From Psettodes erumei (lineage: Eukaryota; Chordata; Actinopteri; Pleuronectiformes; Psettodidae): a stretch of 64,000 nt of DNA. A model generated the notes under the pieces. It saw nothing but the letters and a program-made list of their open reading frames with translations, was not told where the DNA came from and ran no database searches. How positions within the stretch are numbered: position 1 is the first letter of the stretch; each line of letters begins with the position of its first letter. A program made the position numbers and the translations under genes. The stretch is taken from NCBI GenBank assembly GCA_016785225.1, contig JAFBJZ010000343.1, positions 806,001 to 870,000 on the forward strand. The letters are read 5' to 3'. Positions 35,257 to 48,930 of the stretch are shown here, in pieces.

Positions 35257-36289
35257 TCAGGGAGAGAAAGAGGACAGGGATGGAGAATTAGAAAAAGAAC
35301 TTTAATTAAAGTTAAAGTCAGGTGACCAGTCTGCAGAATGACAGATCCTAATTAGCTGCTCACAAACACAAACAGCTCAGACACGTGCATACAGATGCTC
35401 CATGGCTACATCAGTGTTCCAGCCCTTATCTCCTGGGTTAAAGACAATCTCTGTTTTCCACTCAGAAATCAAGGTAGTTGTTGTTGCACTTAGAATTTTC
35501 CTTATGTAGTTAAATTATTTCTTATTGTCTCTGGTGTGGATGTCTGGTGATCACCAGCAGGCTAATCTTCAGTTCTGCATCAAACATGCTGATGGCACAG
35601 TGAGCCATAATCCTTTGCACTCTTGTTCTGGCTCACTTTCAGGGGCATTAATTCAGCAAGTGTCAAACTATTAAGGGACTAAATGGATTTAGAACACAAA
35701 AAAGCATAGAAAATGAAGTCTTGTTACTGGGCATATGCTAAAACACTTTGCTTTGTGCATAGAAAAATGCAGCAATACCTAACCTGTGAACAGTACCTAC
35801 CAAATACATGAGAATCAAAACTTCTCTTTATACATGAGATTTCAACTTTTAATTTGGAGGTCAGAAAACATGTAGAAAAGAGCCTCAGTCTAAAAATTTA
35901 GGAGGCTTCAATATTCACTACATTCTGCAATATGAAAGTTTTGGATTGAATAAACGGCATACTGATGATTTTCTTATGCTCAGAGACATACCAGTAGTAG
36001 CTGGAAAGCTTTGTTTTGTGACTGCTGCTAAAGAATCAACCTTTGAGTCTTTAAATTGATGGGTTATCTCCTTAGAAGCTCTTATTTGCAAATTTCATTT
36101 CAAATTATGTGTTACCTTGATATCACACTGGCATTTGACCATAATATAGCAGTAAAGCAAAGTTCTGTGTTCAAAATCGAAAGGGTCCATCTCCTGTGTT
36201 GAATGAATATAAGTATAAGTATAATAAATGTCATAGTAGCCCAGAAAAAATAGATATTCACCACTAATTGTTTGCAGCCATGCCAGCAG

Positions 36290-36580
36290 CTTTGTGAGGC
36301 TGCATCAGACATAACACACCTTGAGTTTAGGTCTAACAGCAGCATGCTAAAATGGTCACCTGACAACTGCCAGCATGCCATTAACAAGTATAATATTTGC
36401 CATTTTTTTGGTCTTAGAGAGCCATGATAGCATGCTAACATGTAGTTTAAATTCGTTTCACTCGGAACCAAAGCTGTAAAATCTGCTGGCCCTAGATGAA
36501 AAGCTAAGGGCTCAAATCATAACAAATTACCATCCGAGAACCATGAATGTGTGTTTAAATTTTCACAACAATTAATCTAT
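36290..36580 (+). repeat. Dispersed repeat, copy 2
   Basis: Contains CAGCAGCATGCTAAAATGG, GCCAGCATGCCATTAAC, GATAGCATGCTAACATG, then the CCTAGATGAAAAGCTAAGGG block and ACCATGAATGTGTG, in the order of the fish repeat also represented at 8095-8300. This copy has both the GCATGCTAAC-rich half and the TAGATGAAAAG half. Confidence 0.65.
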
Positions 36581-37482
36581 AGTTGTGGAACCTGGACCAA
36601 TAGACTGGCATTGCCATTTCTAGATCTTCGCATGAGCACCCTGAAGATAACTCCAGAGGATAGATCAGGGAATGATCAAAATCAATATAAATTTGGGAAA
36701 TACAAAACTCACATTATAAACGTCATGGAGATCTTACTGATAAAATTCTCTCTGCTTGTACTCAACAGATGCCTGTGATTGATTATTTTTTTAGTTATTT
36801 ATTTACTTATTTCTTAATTCTTTTTTTATTATCCATCTGAAACAGCAGTAGAAAGCCACAAAAATTATATTGGTCAAAAAGTCAACACAGAGTTACCCCA
36901 TGGTCATGCCAAAACATTGTCGTCTTCTCAGCTTTCACCATAAGCGCATGTACACAGCAAGCATTTTCCCTGAGCTCCCATACCTGTTGAAAGGTTTCGG
37001 TACCTTCCTGCTTTCCAGTCTACCAAACTCCAGCCTTAAAACTCTAAACTTTTACAAAATGCCACTGCTGGAATATTAATGTCAGCTCGGAAATTACACC
37101 CAGTCAGACTGTGGGTATGAGTGCTCATATATAAATCATTACACAGGCTCACAGCATCGTATCCCTCCGACTTCATCATCTCTTATGTTTCCCCTTGTGC
37201 CCTTCACTGGCAAGATGATGCTCACTTCACTCTTCCAAGAATTAGGAGTGTTTTGCAAGCAGGTCTCCCGTAACTTGTTTTTCTATTCCAGTCAAGGAAG
37301 TTACTTGTCTAAAAGCTTTAAAATCCCAAACCCAATCCCAAATAAATTCTAATGTCATTTGACCCAGCACACATTTTCCAGTTGAGTAAATACAAATTAT
37401 CTGTTACTGATTTGGTTCATGCAGCATTAACATTGCAATTCTTCTGTTTATGTCTGTATGATTTTGTACATGGCTGACTGTT

Positions 37483-37485
<3 letters not shown>
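36581..37485. other. Unassigned stretch
   Basis: No gene or element recognised. Confidence 0.4.

Positions 37486-37521
<36 letters not shown>
37486..37521. repeat. (TG)n microsatellite
   Basis: TG run of about 36 bases. It produces the Val-Cys run at the start of a long spurious plus-strand frame. Confidence 0.97.
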
Positions 37522-37522
<1 letters not shown>

Positions 37523-37784
37523 GGTGGCTGTCTGCTGGCCTTGCCTCAGTTTCAGGGATCTGTCTCACATAGTGACTTTTCCTGGCATTGGAACCCTGAA
37601 AGAGCTGCCACTTTCCCTCCGCCAGCCTCACCATGTTTCTCACTCTGTTTGGCACTGTCATCTGGGTCATGCATTGTCTGTCACTGAATTTGTGAATACC
37701 TGGCCTGCTGGGGATTCCCTCTGTGAATTAGTTGCTTCCACAGTAGCCCTTTCCAGCCATCCACTGATCTTGATCCTTTTGGCT

Positions 37785-37890
37785 TTTTGTGGAAATGTTT
37801 TGACAACTGTTGAATGGATTGCCGTGCTGTATTTTTCTACAGCTATCCATGATGCTCAGAGGATGAATCCAGATGATGAAGATGATGTAC
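37785..37890 (-). repeat. Dispersed repeat, copy 3 (reverse)
   Basis: GGAAATGTTTTGACAACTGTTGAATGGATTGCC, then CTATCCATGATGCTCAGAGGATGAATCC, matches the outer half of the same family (consensus recalled as ...CAACTATTGGATGGATTGCCATGAAAT...CATGNTCCNCAGAGGATGAAT) in the opposite orientation to copy 2, 1.2 kb away. Confidence 0.6.
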
Positions 37891-40800
37891 AATCTGTACT
37901 GAACATAGTAACACCCATATGAAATATTAGACATTAAGTTGTTCGTCTCATATTGGTAACTTCAGGGACTCAGAGCTTTAAAGATTTAGATGCACAAAAG
38001 AGCCATGAAATCTCTTATCTTAATCATGTTAATTTATTTACAATATTTGACATAAATTAATGCAAATGCAGGTCATAGTCAAATGTAAGATATTAACAAG
38101 GACAACGATGAACCTGATTAGAATAATATATTTTTGTTTTATTAGTCAACACACTCAGGTGGGAGAGTAAGACAGTGATCAATGATTGGACCAACTTAGA
38201 AAATAATTTAAGTATGAAAATACATTCAAATAAGGGATGTGCACAGTAGCACTAGGATCTGACAGAAATATCTATGTGGCTTCGGGATGCCACCAACTGA
38301 AGGGATGAATTATGGTATTTGTGATAAGGAGACATGAGAACTGCTTGATGAACATATTATGACGAATGAAGAGTATCTGTGGTACTGTGGTACATGCTGA
38401 TGGATGACAGCAGGACGATTGTATTGTCTCTAGGCAGTAGCCTACAGTTAAGACAGGGCTCCATTATGTCAGTAAGTTGAAGGCATAGAGCTAGACAGTA
38501 GGCTGAAAACAGTTGAATAATCAATATTCAGGCAGTTGCCATGGGTGGACCCAGATTTTTATACTGGTGCATGGCAAACACTATGTTTCTGAGGTAGCAC
38601 TGATGATCCGCCATCAGTCAGGTGATAGCGGTGTTAGCCAAGCTCACAAATGAGGAGTCAGGGCCTGTTTTATCTGGCCAGGCACATCCAGGGGCTGACA
38701 CCGCACGGGCTGGCAAAGCTACAGTGGTTTCACTTACTCCATCTCCTATTCTGAAGCTCAGATCAAGAGAAAGGGCAGCAATGCTGTGGAGGTAAGGGCA
38801 ACTGTCCAAAGATTTGAGACATGATGAGAGAAACAGAAGATCATTGGGAGAGAGTGGATAAAGGATATCCAAAAAAATCTGAAGAATTGACGAACCCCCT
38901 TGGTTCAGATGATTTGGATGCAATGCATTTTAGATACTATAACCTGGATGAATGAGAATCTTGTCCAAAAAGCCCGACAACAAAGTTAAGTTTGTTTGTT
39001 TGTGGAATAATGAGTTTAACTGAAAATAATTATTCACAGTATATGCGTTGAAACAAGGATTTTGACATTCTTTCCACAAATGAGTTTTATCATTTCCTTT
39101 TTGTAGAAAGGTAAAATGAGGAGACTTTTTAAAGTGAAAGAGCTAATCAGTGTGATGTGGCGCTAAATGCTCCTGGCTGTGGTCAAAGGTGTTCTTGGTA
39201 CATTTGGTGCTTCAGGCAGATCTACAACTCCCTTGTTTGATTTTCATTTAATAATTTAACCTTTGGACCATAGTGCATCTTAGTGGAGTCTAAAAGCATA
39301 CAAGACTTGAAGACTAAAATTCCCGAATGGAGGGCAGGAGGACTACTTTCTGAACTCTGATCTCCCTCATGAACAAATAGGTCTTAATTCTACAAATAGT
39401 CTGATATACTGAAAATGAATACAAGTCAGACTAAAAGAAGAGTTACTTTACATTCTTTTGAATGCAAGGATAGAATGCTATATGTTCTCTTTTTATTCCC
39501 GCACTTGGCCATGAAAGCAACACTCTTAAGTCAGAAAATATGCTGTGTGCATGGTCCAGAAATCTACTTTCTCCAGGAGAAATCTAAGTCACCCTGCCTT
39601 CTGACTGATCATAGTGGGAATATCACAAAAAATCACACTAATGATAACTCCATTCTGTTTAAATGTCATGGTAGTGCGACAGTGAGCCAGCATGAGCGAT
39701 TGACACTTAAGCATCTAAATGGAATTCAGCCATCATTTATTTTATTATTTACATGTGTGCTTTTTCTGCTCTGGTATACGTCAAAATATCTCTTTCAAAA
39801 AGGCCTATTTCGCAGATATCAAAAAATTGCGGTGTGGTGTCCACAGATTCAGACTGTCAGTGTGAGAGGGGTTGTTAACTGTCACAATCCAGCATGTGAC
39901 ATTCACTTTTCCAGTTAAAATAGGTGGGTCTGAAAAGCTTGATTGTCTGGTGACAATTCTGATCTCTGCGATTTCAAATCATTCCATTCCATGAAATTGC
40001 CTTGATCACAGGATTGGCCAAGTGACCAACCCTTCTGTTGAAAGTCTGGAAGCACTTTTTGAGACAGATTGTCAGAATGTGCAATGGCAGGAAACCATAT
40101 GAAAATCGGTAAAGAGCTATAATCTGTAGGAGGATGCACAAAAATTGGCTTCCTCACAGCTGCTAACATACAGAGAAAAACCTGTCTAAACCACTTGGCT
40201 GGTAAATGGAAGCCTGCTGTTTGGACTTAAGAGACATTCCCCTCACTGACTTATTTGAAGCCATCACTTGGTACTGCATGTGGCCATAAAATTACCGAGT
40301 GCAGCTTTAAGCAAGTGGATTTGCATTGATTATTAACTGTAAGAACTTTGTCTCCGTCCCGCTTTCTTCTTCTCTTGCAAATCTGTCTTCCCTTGCCTGT
40401 CCCTTACCCTTACATTTAAATTAAAACTATGCTCTCACCCTTTTTTGCTCAGGGTCTCCAACTACTTCCCTTCTCTCTGATTAAGAAAAAAAAGACTTTA
40501 TGTTAACATCAAGAATTAAAAGTTTGTTCCAGTTCTGCCATTGTCTCTCAACGAACTGAAGTCTCCTCCCTGTTTCTCCAGTGATTAGCTAACTACGAGT
40601 ACTGCCTCAGGTAAATGTCTTTCTCTTTATAATTGTATTTCTTTATTCCCTTAACCCCCCCCCTCCACCACCACCAAGTGATAAATCATTACTCAACAAT
40701 GTCACCCTGGAAATATGGAAATACGCCAATCTGCCACATTAAAACTACTTGGCCACGCGGCTCGTTTGTGTGTGTGTGTGTGTGTGTTTGTGTGTCGTGT

Positions 40801-42605
40801 GCAGTGACTTGTATGCAGGGCTGCCAACACTCAGAGGGTTGTTGGCTCAGTTCCCCGGAGACCCTGAGGGAAAGACACCTATTGATAGATGAAGAACTCC
40901 CACAGTGCTTTGCTTCCTGTGCACACAACCCAGAGTCTGCAGCCTCTGTGTGCCCACACATACGGGCTTGGAAACAGTGTATCTCTCCTTTCTTTGTACT
41001 CGCTTTATCTGTCTTGTAATTTAAAAATAGTGTCACATAGTGTCACAGTTCATAGCTACACCCCCCTCCCACCTGCCCGTCCATCTATTGGAAATTATTA
41101 CAGTAAATCATCCAAGTGCTGGTTTCAAGACTGTCAGAAGCCAATCAGGGACGGACTGGCTACTGGGAAATTCAGGGAGTTTGGCCCTTGCAGCAGAATG
41201 CTGCCTGTCAGACTGGGCCAATCTAATCATTTTTATTATTGCGGAGTTGGTATGAGTTGAAATCAGACTGGCTCAGTGGCACTGACAGGAGGAGCTTACT
41301 TGTAAGCAGTAACAGAGATGGCTCAGAACATTTTTGGCAAAAAAATTGACAAAAAAACAGAAATTCATGGAGCAGAAACAATAATTTAAAAAAAACAAAT
41401 ATTGGCACAAGATGCACACACTATCTGAATTTGATGAGATTTTAAGAAAGTGTACAATAGTGCAAAAGTGTACAAGTATGTCTGAGCATTAGTGACTATT
41501 TTAGCACTGTATTGACTGAGCTGGAACATTAAGATAGAGTTTACTGGCAACAACTAAAATGTGTACAGCCAGTCATGCCTTATCTGGTCTTGTTTTGCAG
41601 TGGTGACAGTGGAGACTGAGGAGGCAGGTGTCACTAAGACATCCCGAAGTGTCTTGAAAATCTTCTGCATTATCAGATTCTCAGTACAACAAAAATATTA
41701 TTAGTGTTAAAATTACTGCCAACATTATCCTACCCTTCGGCTGCTTCGATAACAGGCCACCCCATCAAGTTCCGGGCTGAATTACAGTCCCACTACAACC
41801 CTGCAGCCAGTTGTCAGTTGGCTACTTTTTGGTAGCCCTGTTAGCTTTTCTGCTTGTGCTGTGACAGTGTAACCAGTTAAATAGTGTGGCTGTGTTCCAC
41901 ACCTTTAATCCAACTGGAATGAAAACAAAACCTTAAATTAAATTACATATGTACTTAAATGACTTTAAGTGTTGACTTTTTCCTTTTTATTTCTGGTCAG
42001 ATGTTATTCTGGAGAAAGTTTCATGTGTTTTAAAATGATAATGACACAAAAGAGTTTTTCGCTATGAAATTACTTAGGGTTTTTAAAAAAAATCCTGAAT
42101 AGAAAATGTGTATTTGAGAAGATGGCACAAAATGCTTCAAATGAACCCCATTATTTTCACTCAGGAGAGAGCAAGCAGCTGTCACTGTAGATGTCCCATC
42201 ACTATGGGAACAGAGGCACCACTGACAGCATCATGATCTTTGTACAGGAATTATCACGCCTCCATGTATCTCAGAGTGTGTGCCTACTATGTTGGCCACA
42301 CGCTTACAAGGACACAGAGACTTTACAGAATCTCCTAATTGAGGCTTTTTTTCAGTTTGCTGTGGAGTGAGGGAAATATCCATCGAACAAGATACTTTTG
42401 TGCTTGTGTGTGTCTGTGTGCATGTTGTGATGGTAGACTGCTGAAGCATGTGCAGTTCACCTCTTGAGTGCTGCAATCCATTTTTTTTAGCTCTTTCTTC
42501 ACATTTATCTTACTCTCTGACCAGCAGCTATCCCCCTGTTTTCCCTTTTCACTGTCTTTCTCGCACCTCTCCCCTAATGGGACCATAATGGTCATTTCAA
42601 TGGTC
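37891..42605. other. Unassigned AT-rich stretch
   Basis: No gene recognised with confidence. It contains a TG microsatellite at 40767-40797 and the longest open frame outside the mobile elements (39415-39918 plus, 167 codons), which is discussed under findings. Confidence 0.4.
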
Positions 42606-42638
42606 ATCTCAGAATGTTCATGATGAACATTCTGAGAT
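42606..42638. repeat. Near-continuous palindrome, 16-bp arms
   Basis: ATCTCAGAATGTTCAT and ATGAACATTCTGAGAT are exact reverse complements with a single G between them. Confidence 0.96.
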
Positions 42639-45600
42639 TTATGAGGGATTGTTATGTATGTTATGTACCTAGCTTGGGATATGAAAGCAGATACATATGC
42701 TGGGCTAAAAGGTTTATGGGAATTTACTGGCACACAGCAAAGACAGTGACTGTGATTGATATGGTCAAGATCCTTTAAATGTAGGCCTACGATCTTCCAC
42801 TTTTATTTTTACCAATAGTGTAAAAATATCTGGTATAAAAAAATACATGGGATTCTGCATGTGAAATTTGTATGCTTGAAGCCCAAACCCTGTTTGCTTT
42901 GTTTTTACACTACAAATAAATACATTATTTGGTAATGTGAAGGCATATACCTTGTACTGATGTTCTGTAAGTATTGATATTCAGGTTCAGCAGTTGATGT
43001 GTGTTGAATGTATCAGTGCTAAAAGCCTGCAAAGACAGCCATACTGGATGACTCCACTACACTGAGATATGTGTTGTGTCCTTGTGTATGAACTGCATGT
43101 ACATATACAGTAACTGTGTATGTGTACCCTCTGATGTGACAGCCTGCAGTAATTGTGTACTGGGCACCATGTGTCAGTTTATCTCGGAGAGGGACCACAC
43201 ATCTCATTTGGCCAGTGACAGCAACGCTGTCCCCGCCGCTCTGTGTGGGGTGCAGCAAAACAATGCTGACGTTTAAAGTGTAATTTCCCTCAATCGCTGC
43301 TGTCATTCAATTGCACATGTGATGTTTGGAATGGGAACAAAGTAATGCCATTTCCAAGAGCCGAGGGATGTTGATTTCTGCCTGGAAATAAGTGTGAACA
43401 ACTTAGCAGATCTACGTAAAGTGGGGTCAAACCCCATCCTGCTTTTACTTGGAAAAAGTTTCATGTTGAATTTTAAATAGATGGGCTTTCAATATAGAAC
43501 TGAATGGAACAAATTCAGAGTTTCAGGGAAATGTATTAAATGTCAGTCTGAGAGTTTTTGTGTGTGTATGTGTGTGTAAGATAGCTTTTCTGACAGAAGA
43601 AAGACATACAGAATTGCAGGTTTCTTTGCCTTGGTCCCAGCTGGATACCTAATATCCATAGCTGTTTGCTCCTTCAATGTAATCTGGTGAAGCAGATTTA
43701 GATGCTAAAGCATATTGAAATTTGCCATAACATAAATTTCCACTTAATCGTCACATCACTTCAGAGTGCTTTTGTGAAAACCTGCGGCTTCTGTGTATAT
43801 ATTTTATAACTTGACAAAATTCATAGAGGCAGGTGTGTAGTGGAAATGCATCTTTCAAATAGAAGCACTGCTGCCTGAAGTGAGGTCCTCAGAGGGATGC
43901 AAGGGTTATTTTTTGCAGATTATGGATCACACAGAGACTGTTAAACACCACAAAAGATGTACTACTCAGCAACAGACAGCAGCACAAAATTTCTGAAATG
44001 TGAGCAGAGAAAAAAATGATTGAGCTTTGGTTGCTGAGCACACTCTGTAAGGATTATTTGGATGAATGATCACTATGATGACGCAAGAGCAGCTCAATCA
44101 TGTGCTTCACTTATTTTATTTGATGCACTTAAGGTTGCACAGTAAATCGGAAAAAAAAAAAACCTTTAGCCATGAATGTAATAATAATATTGGTTATGTC
44201 AACTAAAGAGTGGTTAGGCAACTAGAGCACTTGGTTGAATTTGGGCAAAGATTGTGCTTATCATAAGTAAAAAGCTGAATATTCCACACAGGATGCTTCA
44301 TGCACACACCAAGTACTTTATTTAGTAACACTTGTACACCTGCTTATTCATGCAACTATCCAATTAGACAGTCATATGGCAGCAGTGCAGTGTATCGAAT
44401 TGTAGAGATAAAGTCATCGAAGAAGACACACACATTATCAATAATGGGCCATCAGACTCTGATTGAGTTTATTTTGAGTGGTTTCTTTTATTATTCCCTG
44501 CATCAGTTCAGAAATGGGGTCTTTGTTGTGTTCTATGTTAATTTTTTTAATTTAATTGACACAGTTGCTATTTTTCTGAATTTTTTCCGCTTCCCGTCAA
44601 CTTGCTGTTTGATATATCCCACGCTTTGACAGGCACCATTGTGACGAGTTAATCAGTGTTATTCACTTTACCTGTCAGATCTTTTAATGTTGCAGCTGAT
44701 TGTTAAACACATTGTAAGGTTCTTTTTTAAAATTTATTAGACAGGACAGAGGTGACAGGAAACAAAGTGAGAGTGGTGTATCAAATGCTACATTGGTCCT
44801 TGGCTGTACTTGAACTGTCAGTGTTCAGACATATTGTATGCACCACCACAACTATCAGACAACTATCACTGTCAGGACACCCCAAGGTAGTTAAAATGAT
44901 CATGTTAATTAGAGTGTTTTTTTTTTTCCTTTGGAATCATCAGTGTGATAACTTGGTTTTATTGTTTGATGCTGTTCAGATCACATCACCTTGAGATCTG
45001 AGGAGATTTTGAAAGATTTTGCTGAGTATTCATTGCCTAATGGGAAAGTCTGCCCCTGCATATGCTGTTATATTGCCTCCAGTCACATTGTATATTATTA
45101 TTATTTTATATTACATTATTTTTTATTATATTTTTAATGTTGTTATTGTTATCATTTTCAAGATTGCAATTGATTGGCATTATTTATGTGACGATGTCAC
45201 TTTATCTTACCAATACAGACCCAAGCAGCACGCACATGACAGCAAAACATCAGCTCTGTGGATCTCAAGCTTTTTGTGCTGGTGTATTTTTGTCTTTTTT
45301 TTGGTATGTGTAGATATACTGTGAAAGACTTGTCACCTGCCTCTAAGAGAAGATGCAACATTGTATGAATCATTTATCTGGGGTTTTATGAAGCTGCTGA
45401 CACAGAATTTCTCTTTATGTCTGGATACTGACGTGTTCGTATTTCATCAGACTTAACTGTAGACACGTTGTGAAAATACAGCCAATGTGCTCTTGGTGTG
45501 TGTAAGTCCAAATCTCACTACAACTTTCTTTTGACAGTTTCCTTTACCTTCCTGGCACTGGCTTGTCAGTACTGTTTTGATAGCCTTCTCTTGTCAGCAA

Positions 45601-46384
45601 ACTGCCATCACTGTCCATCTTTGATATTCAGCTTTTATTGCTGTGTCACTCAAAGGGACCGTCTGCCAATTAAACTGCGTGGGTGGCACTTTCACTCCTC
45701 CAGGTGATTTCAGTTGATGATGCTTCTATATTGAGCACACTTCTGTTTGTGGACTCACTCACTCTGTTGAATAATATGAACATATATGTGGACATCCCAC
45801 ATGCTCTGGAAACTGCAGCTGTGTGTTATGTGTTTATGTGACAGTATTTGTATAAAAGCAGTGTTGGCATTGTATTGCTGTCAGCTGTACTGGGTGCAGA
45901 AGCTTTTTCTCATGATTTGTTTGGCTCATTAATGAGGGGGGAAATGCCATCTAATGCCAAGAACAACCAAACACCAGTAGCTTGTTTCATGATGGATTTT
46001 CACATTTATGTATTTACTTTTGCTTGTGAGGGGCAACACCATTAATCTGCCTAACACTGTCAGCTTGCACCTAATACACATTTTTATTTTTCGAGAAATA
46101 AATTGGTTGAAGAAGACAAAAGATGGACTTGGTTTTTCTTTTGGTTGTGTGCATGTGTGTTTTATTTTTACAATTACTAAATTATTTATCTTGTTTGGAT
46201 TTCTTTGGTCACGCATACTTGGGGGCCATCTGGGAAAAGTGATCTTGTAATGGTAATAATGATAAAGAAAAGAGTGTAAATTTGCCCCCGCCAAATAAAT
46301 AAATAGGTAAATCAAAAAATAATAATACAAATTAAAAATTAAAACAATAAAATAAAACCAGCCCTGTCCTTTATGCACATGGTG
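42639..46384. other. Unassigned AT-rich stretch
   Basis: No gene or repeat family recognised. Several 80-110 codon frames (44300-44629, 45019-45324) show no domain signature. Confidence 0.4.
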
Positions 46385-46475
46385 TTATCTGAAATATCAC
46401 CACAACTATTAGATTGATTGAAATGAAAGTTGGTTCATATTTTGATGGTTCTCAGAAAATTAATCCAGACGAATC
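46385..46475 (-). repeat. Dispersed repeat, copy 4 (reverse)
   Basis: GAAATATCACCACAACTATTAGATTGATTGAAATGAAAGTTGGTTCATATTTTGATGGTTCTCAG parallels the outer half of the family (GAAATATCTCAACAACTATTGGATGGATTGCCATGAAATTTTGTACA...). It is short and diverged. Confidence 0.5.
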
Positions 46476-46819
46476 TGGTGAATGTCTGAATTTTGTATTG
46501 TGTTTGGCATGAATTAAAAATGAAAGAAAAAAATGCAGCTTTCTTATAGGGTAACTGTTCATATGAATGGAAACAGTCCTTTGCACAGTGAATTTTCCAA
46601 CACAGGTTTCTCATGTAAAAAAGATACAGCAGATACAACAGATAACTTTGTGAATGCTGCAGTTCTACCGTTGACCACAGCAACAGCCAAACTCGTTTCT
46701 GCGGCGATACCATTTCAATGCTGTGTAATCGTGTCTGAGAGCATCGTATCAAGTTAGCATGAAGCCTTAATTGTTATGTTGCAGTAAAGCCTGGCTATCA
46801 TCTATTATTCTTGTGCCAC

Positions 46820-46820
<1 letters not shown>

Positions 46821-46864
<44 letters not shown>
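46821..46864. repeat. (ATT)n microsatellite
   Basis: About 14 uninterrupted ATT units. Confidence 0.97.
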
Positions 46865-46867
<3 letters not shown>

Positions 46868-48884
46868 AAACTAATATATAAAATTAATACATTTTATTTA
46901 TTTAATTTTGGTCTAAATTAAATAAATTTTACTACTTGTTTTGGGGGAATGGCAGAAATCTGAGAGAAGACTTTGAAACCTCAACAAATGGACAAAATAA
47001 CAAAAGTAGTGCATGAACCAGATAACAATAAATAATTGGTAAAATGTACCTCTTCATAAATATGGGTGATTAGTAATCCTTAAAATGCAAAGGTTAACCA
47101 AACACTAAAAATGTGATCAAACATTTTTGCTTTGGATGATCATAAATTTTGATAGAGAAGAAATAGGAATAAGAAAAGAAAACAAATCCAATTCATAAGA
47201 GAAGAATTAGGTGAAAAGCCATGAGTGAAAAGAAGGAAGACAATAACAAAAGGAAGCACATCAGAAGAAAACTGATGTGGTTCGCTGAAAGCAGACATAC
47301 AAAAAATAGACTGAAAGAAAGAGAAAAGCGGACACAGCCTGAGCTGCATTACAATATCCAGTGTCTCCAAGACAGGTTTAAGGGAACATAAGAGAATACA
47401 GCTGAGGATTTCCCTTGAAACCCTGACGTCTCTATGTGAGATCTCCAACAACAAATCTGAGCTGCTATCCAATATGATAAATGAGCTTGTCTTGTGACAG
47501 ATGCAACTTCCCTGTCTGGATAGACTGCTGAGAACCACTGGTGCTCATCATGTGGGGCTCACAGACTGCTGTCTATATGCGGTGTATTCCCCAAGAACAA
47601 TGCTGTTACAAAGTATGCTTATCCCTCTTCTCCGGTTTACACCAAAGATTTGCAACAACATGAACTGAAACTTGCAACATCCTGTTCTGCGATATTCTGA
47701 AACTTGCTCAATTTACACCACTGCACCTGGATGAGACCACAAGCAGTGACTCGTGTTGCTAGTGTAATAGCTGCAGCAGCTGGTTGGAGCTGCATACTTC
47801 ATAGCGAGTGGGCGAAGAGGTAGGGGCAGAAATGGTGTGTGTGTGTGTGTGGGGGGGGGGGGCAAAGAGCCCTGCGCATAGTGAAGCAGTGGTGCAAAAC
47901 ATGGTCTACTAAGTTCTTATGAGAAGGATAAAAAATTCAGTCAGTTCATTATGAAACTGACAGTCCGCTGCAGTTTCGGTAGATCTAATTAATAGGTGAG
48001 TTAGCTGCTGTCAGCATCCTGGATAACATCCAGCCCAGTCTTTACTGACATCCACTGAAACAACCCATGGGCACACATGATATCAAAATCAAACTCAAAT
48101 AAGATTATTTGACGTTGTAGAATATAATTTATACTTTGGTGCTATTCACAGCCTTGGAACCTTTATCAGGTCGCATTCCCTCTCAGAGGACAAGTGTTGT
48201 CTCTTCAGTGTTCCAACTTAAATAGATTTAAAAAGATTTGTAAGTCTGACTACTTCTGGACCAGATGGAACCCTTGCAAGAGTTATATCCTTCCAAACTG
48301 CAGAGCCACCAGACTGCCCATCACAAACATGAGCCTTCATTTAAAGTGCACATGATGTTTTGGGAGGATACTTGTAGTTTGCACGAGTACCCTCTCATTC
48401 ACTGGGCCATGCTTTGGATTTAATCACATCAGTGTTTTAGTTAGTGTCAGCACTTGATGTTGCCTCAGTCACTGCATTTTCTTTGAAATCACTCTTAGTC
48501 CTGTAAGGGTCATCTTTATCAAAACTCCAGAAACAGTTCCTCCCTGCTAATTCAGCTGATGTCTCTGCTGTCAGTTTCAGTTGCAATGTTCCATATGTCA
48601 TCCTGCAGTGACTTGGTACTCACATTTCATCAATGTCCTAAAATGGTCTGAGATGCTCCTGTGAAAATCAAAGTGTGTTTGATAAAAGTAAAAGTCCTTG
48701 ACTCTTGAATGAACAGAAAAGGGCTAAGTGTAAATTTAAAAAACAAAAAACATTTATAAAAATATTTATCAAAAAAATAATTATGATCCAGAAATCCCAC
48801 AAAATACAGCAATTTAAATTTACATTTTAAATAACAAACAAAAATGCACCCAATTTAGAATTTTTTTCTACAATACATAAATCT
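46865..48884. other. Unassigned AT-rich stretch
   Basis: No gene recognised. It includes (GT)n followed by poly-G at 47835-47862. A 132-codon minus frame at 47140-47538 lies opposite purine-rich DNA and shows no domain. Confidence 0.4.
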
Positions 48885-48930
48885 CCCTCTCGCCCACCTG
48901 GGCGGTGTTTTTCCTTCAGACTCTGGTCCT

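Larger units (their letters stand above)
33679..36289. other. Unassigned AT-rich stretch with microsatellites
   Basis: No gene or element recognised between the palindrome and the dispersed repeat, except the two microsatellites listed separately. Confidence 0.4.

Noticed and set aside
37458..37922. 154-codon plus-strand open frame
   Set aside because: It starts in a TG microsatellite (Val-Cys run) and ends in a dispersed repeat copy; not a gene.
38618..38923. 101-codon minus-strand open frame
   Set aside because: No domain, signal or repeat match; length is compatible with chance.
38880..38970. Possible further PLE end (AACCTGGATGAATGAGAATCTTG)
   Set aside because: Only one phrase matches; the other expected PLE blocks are missing or too diverged to support it.
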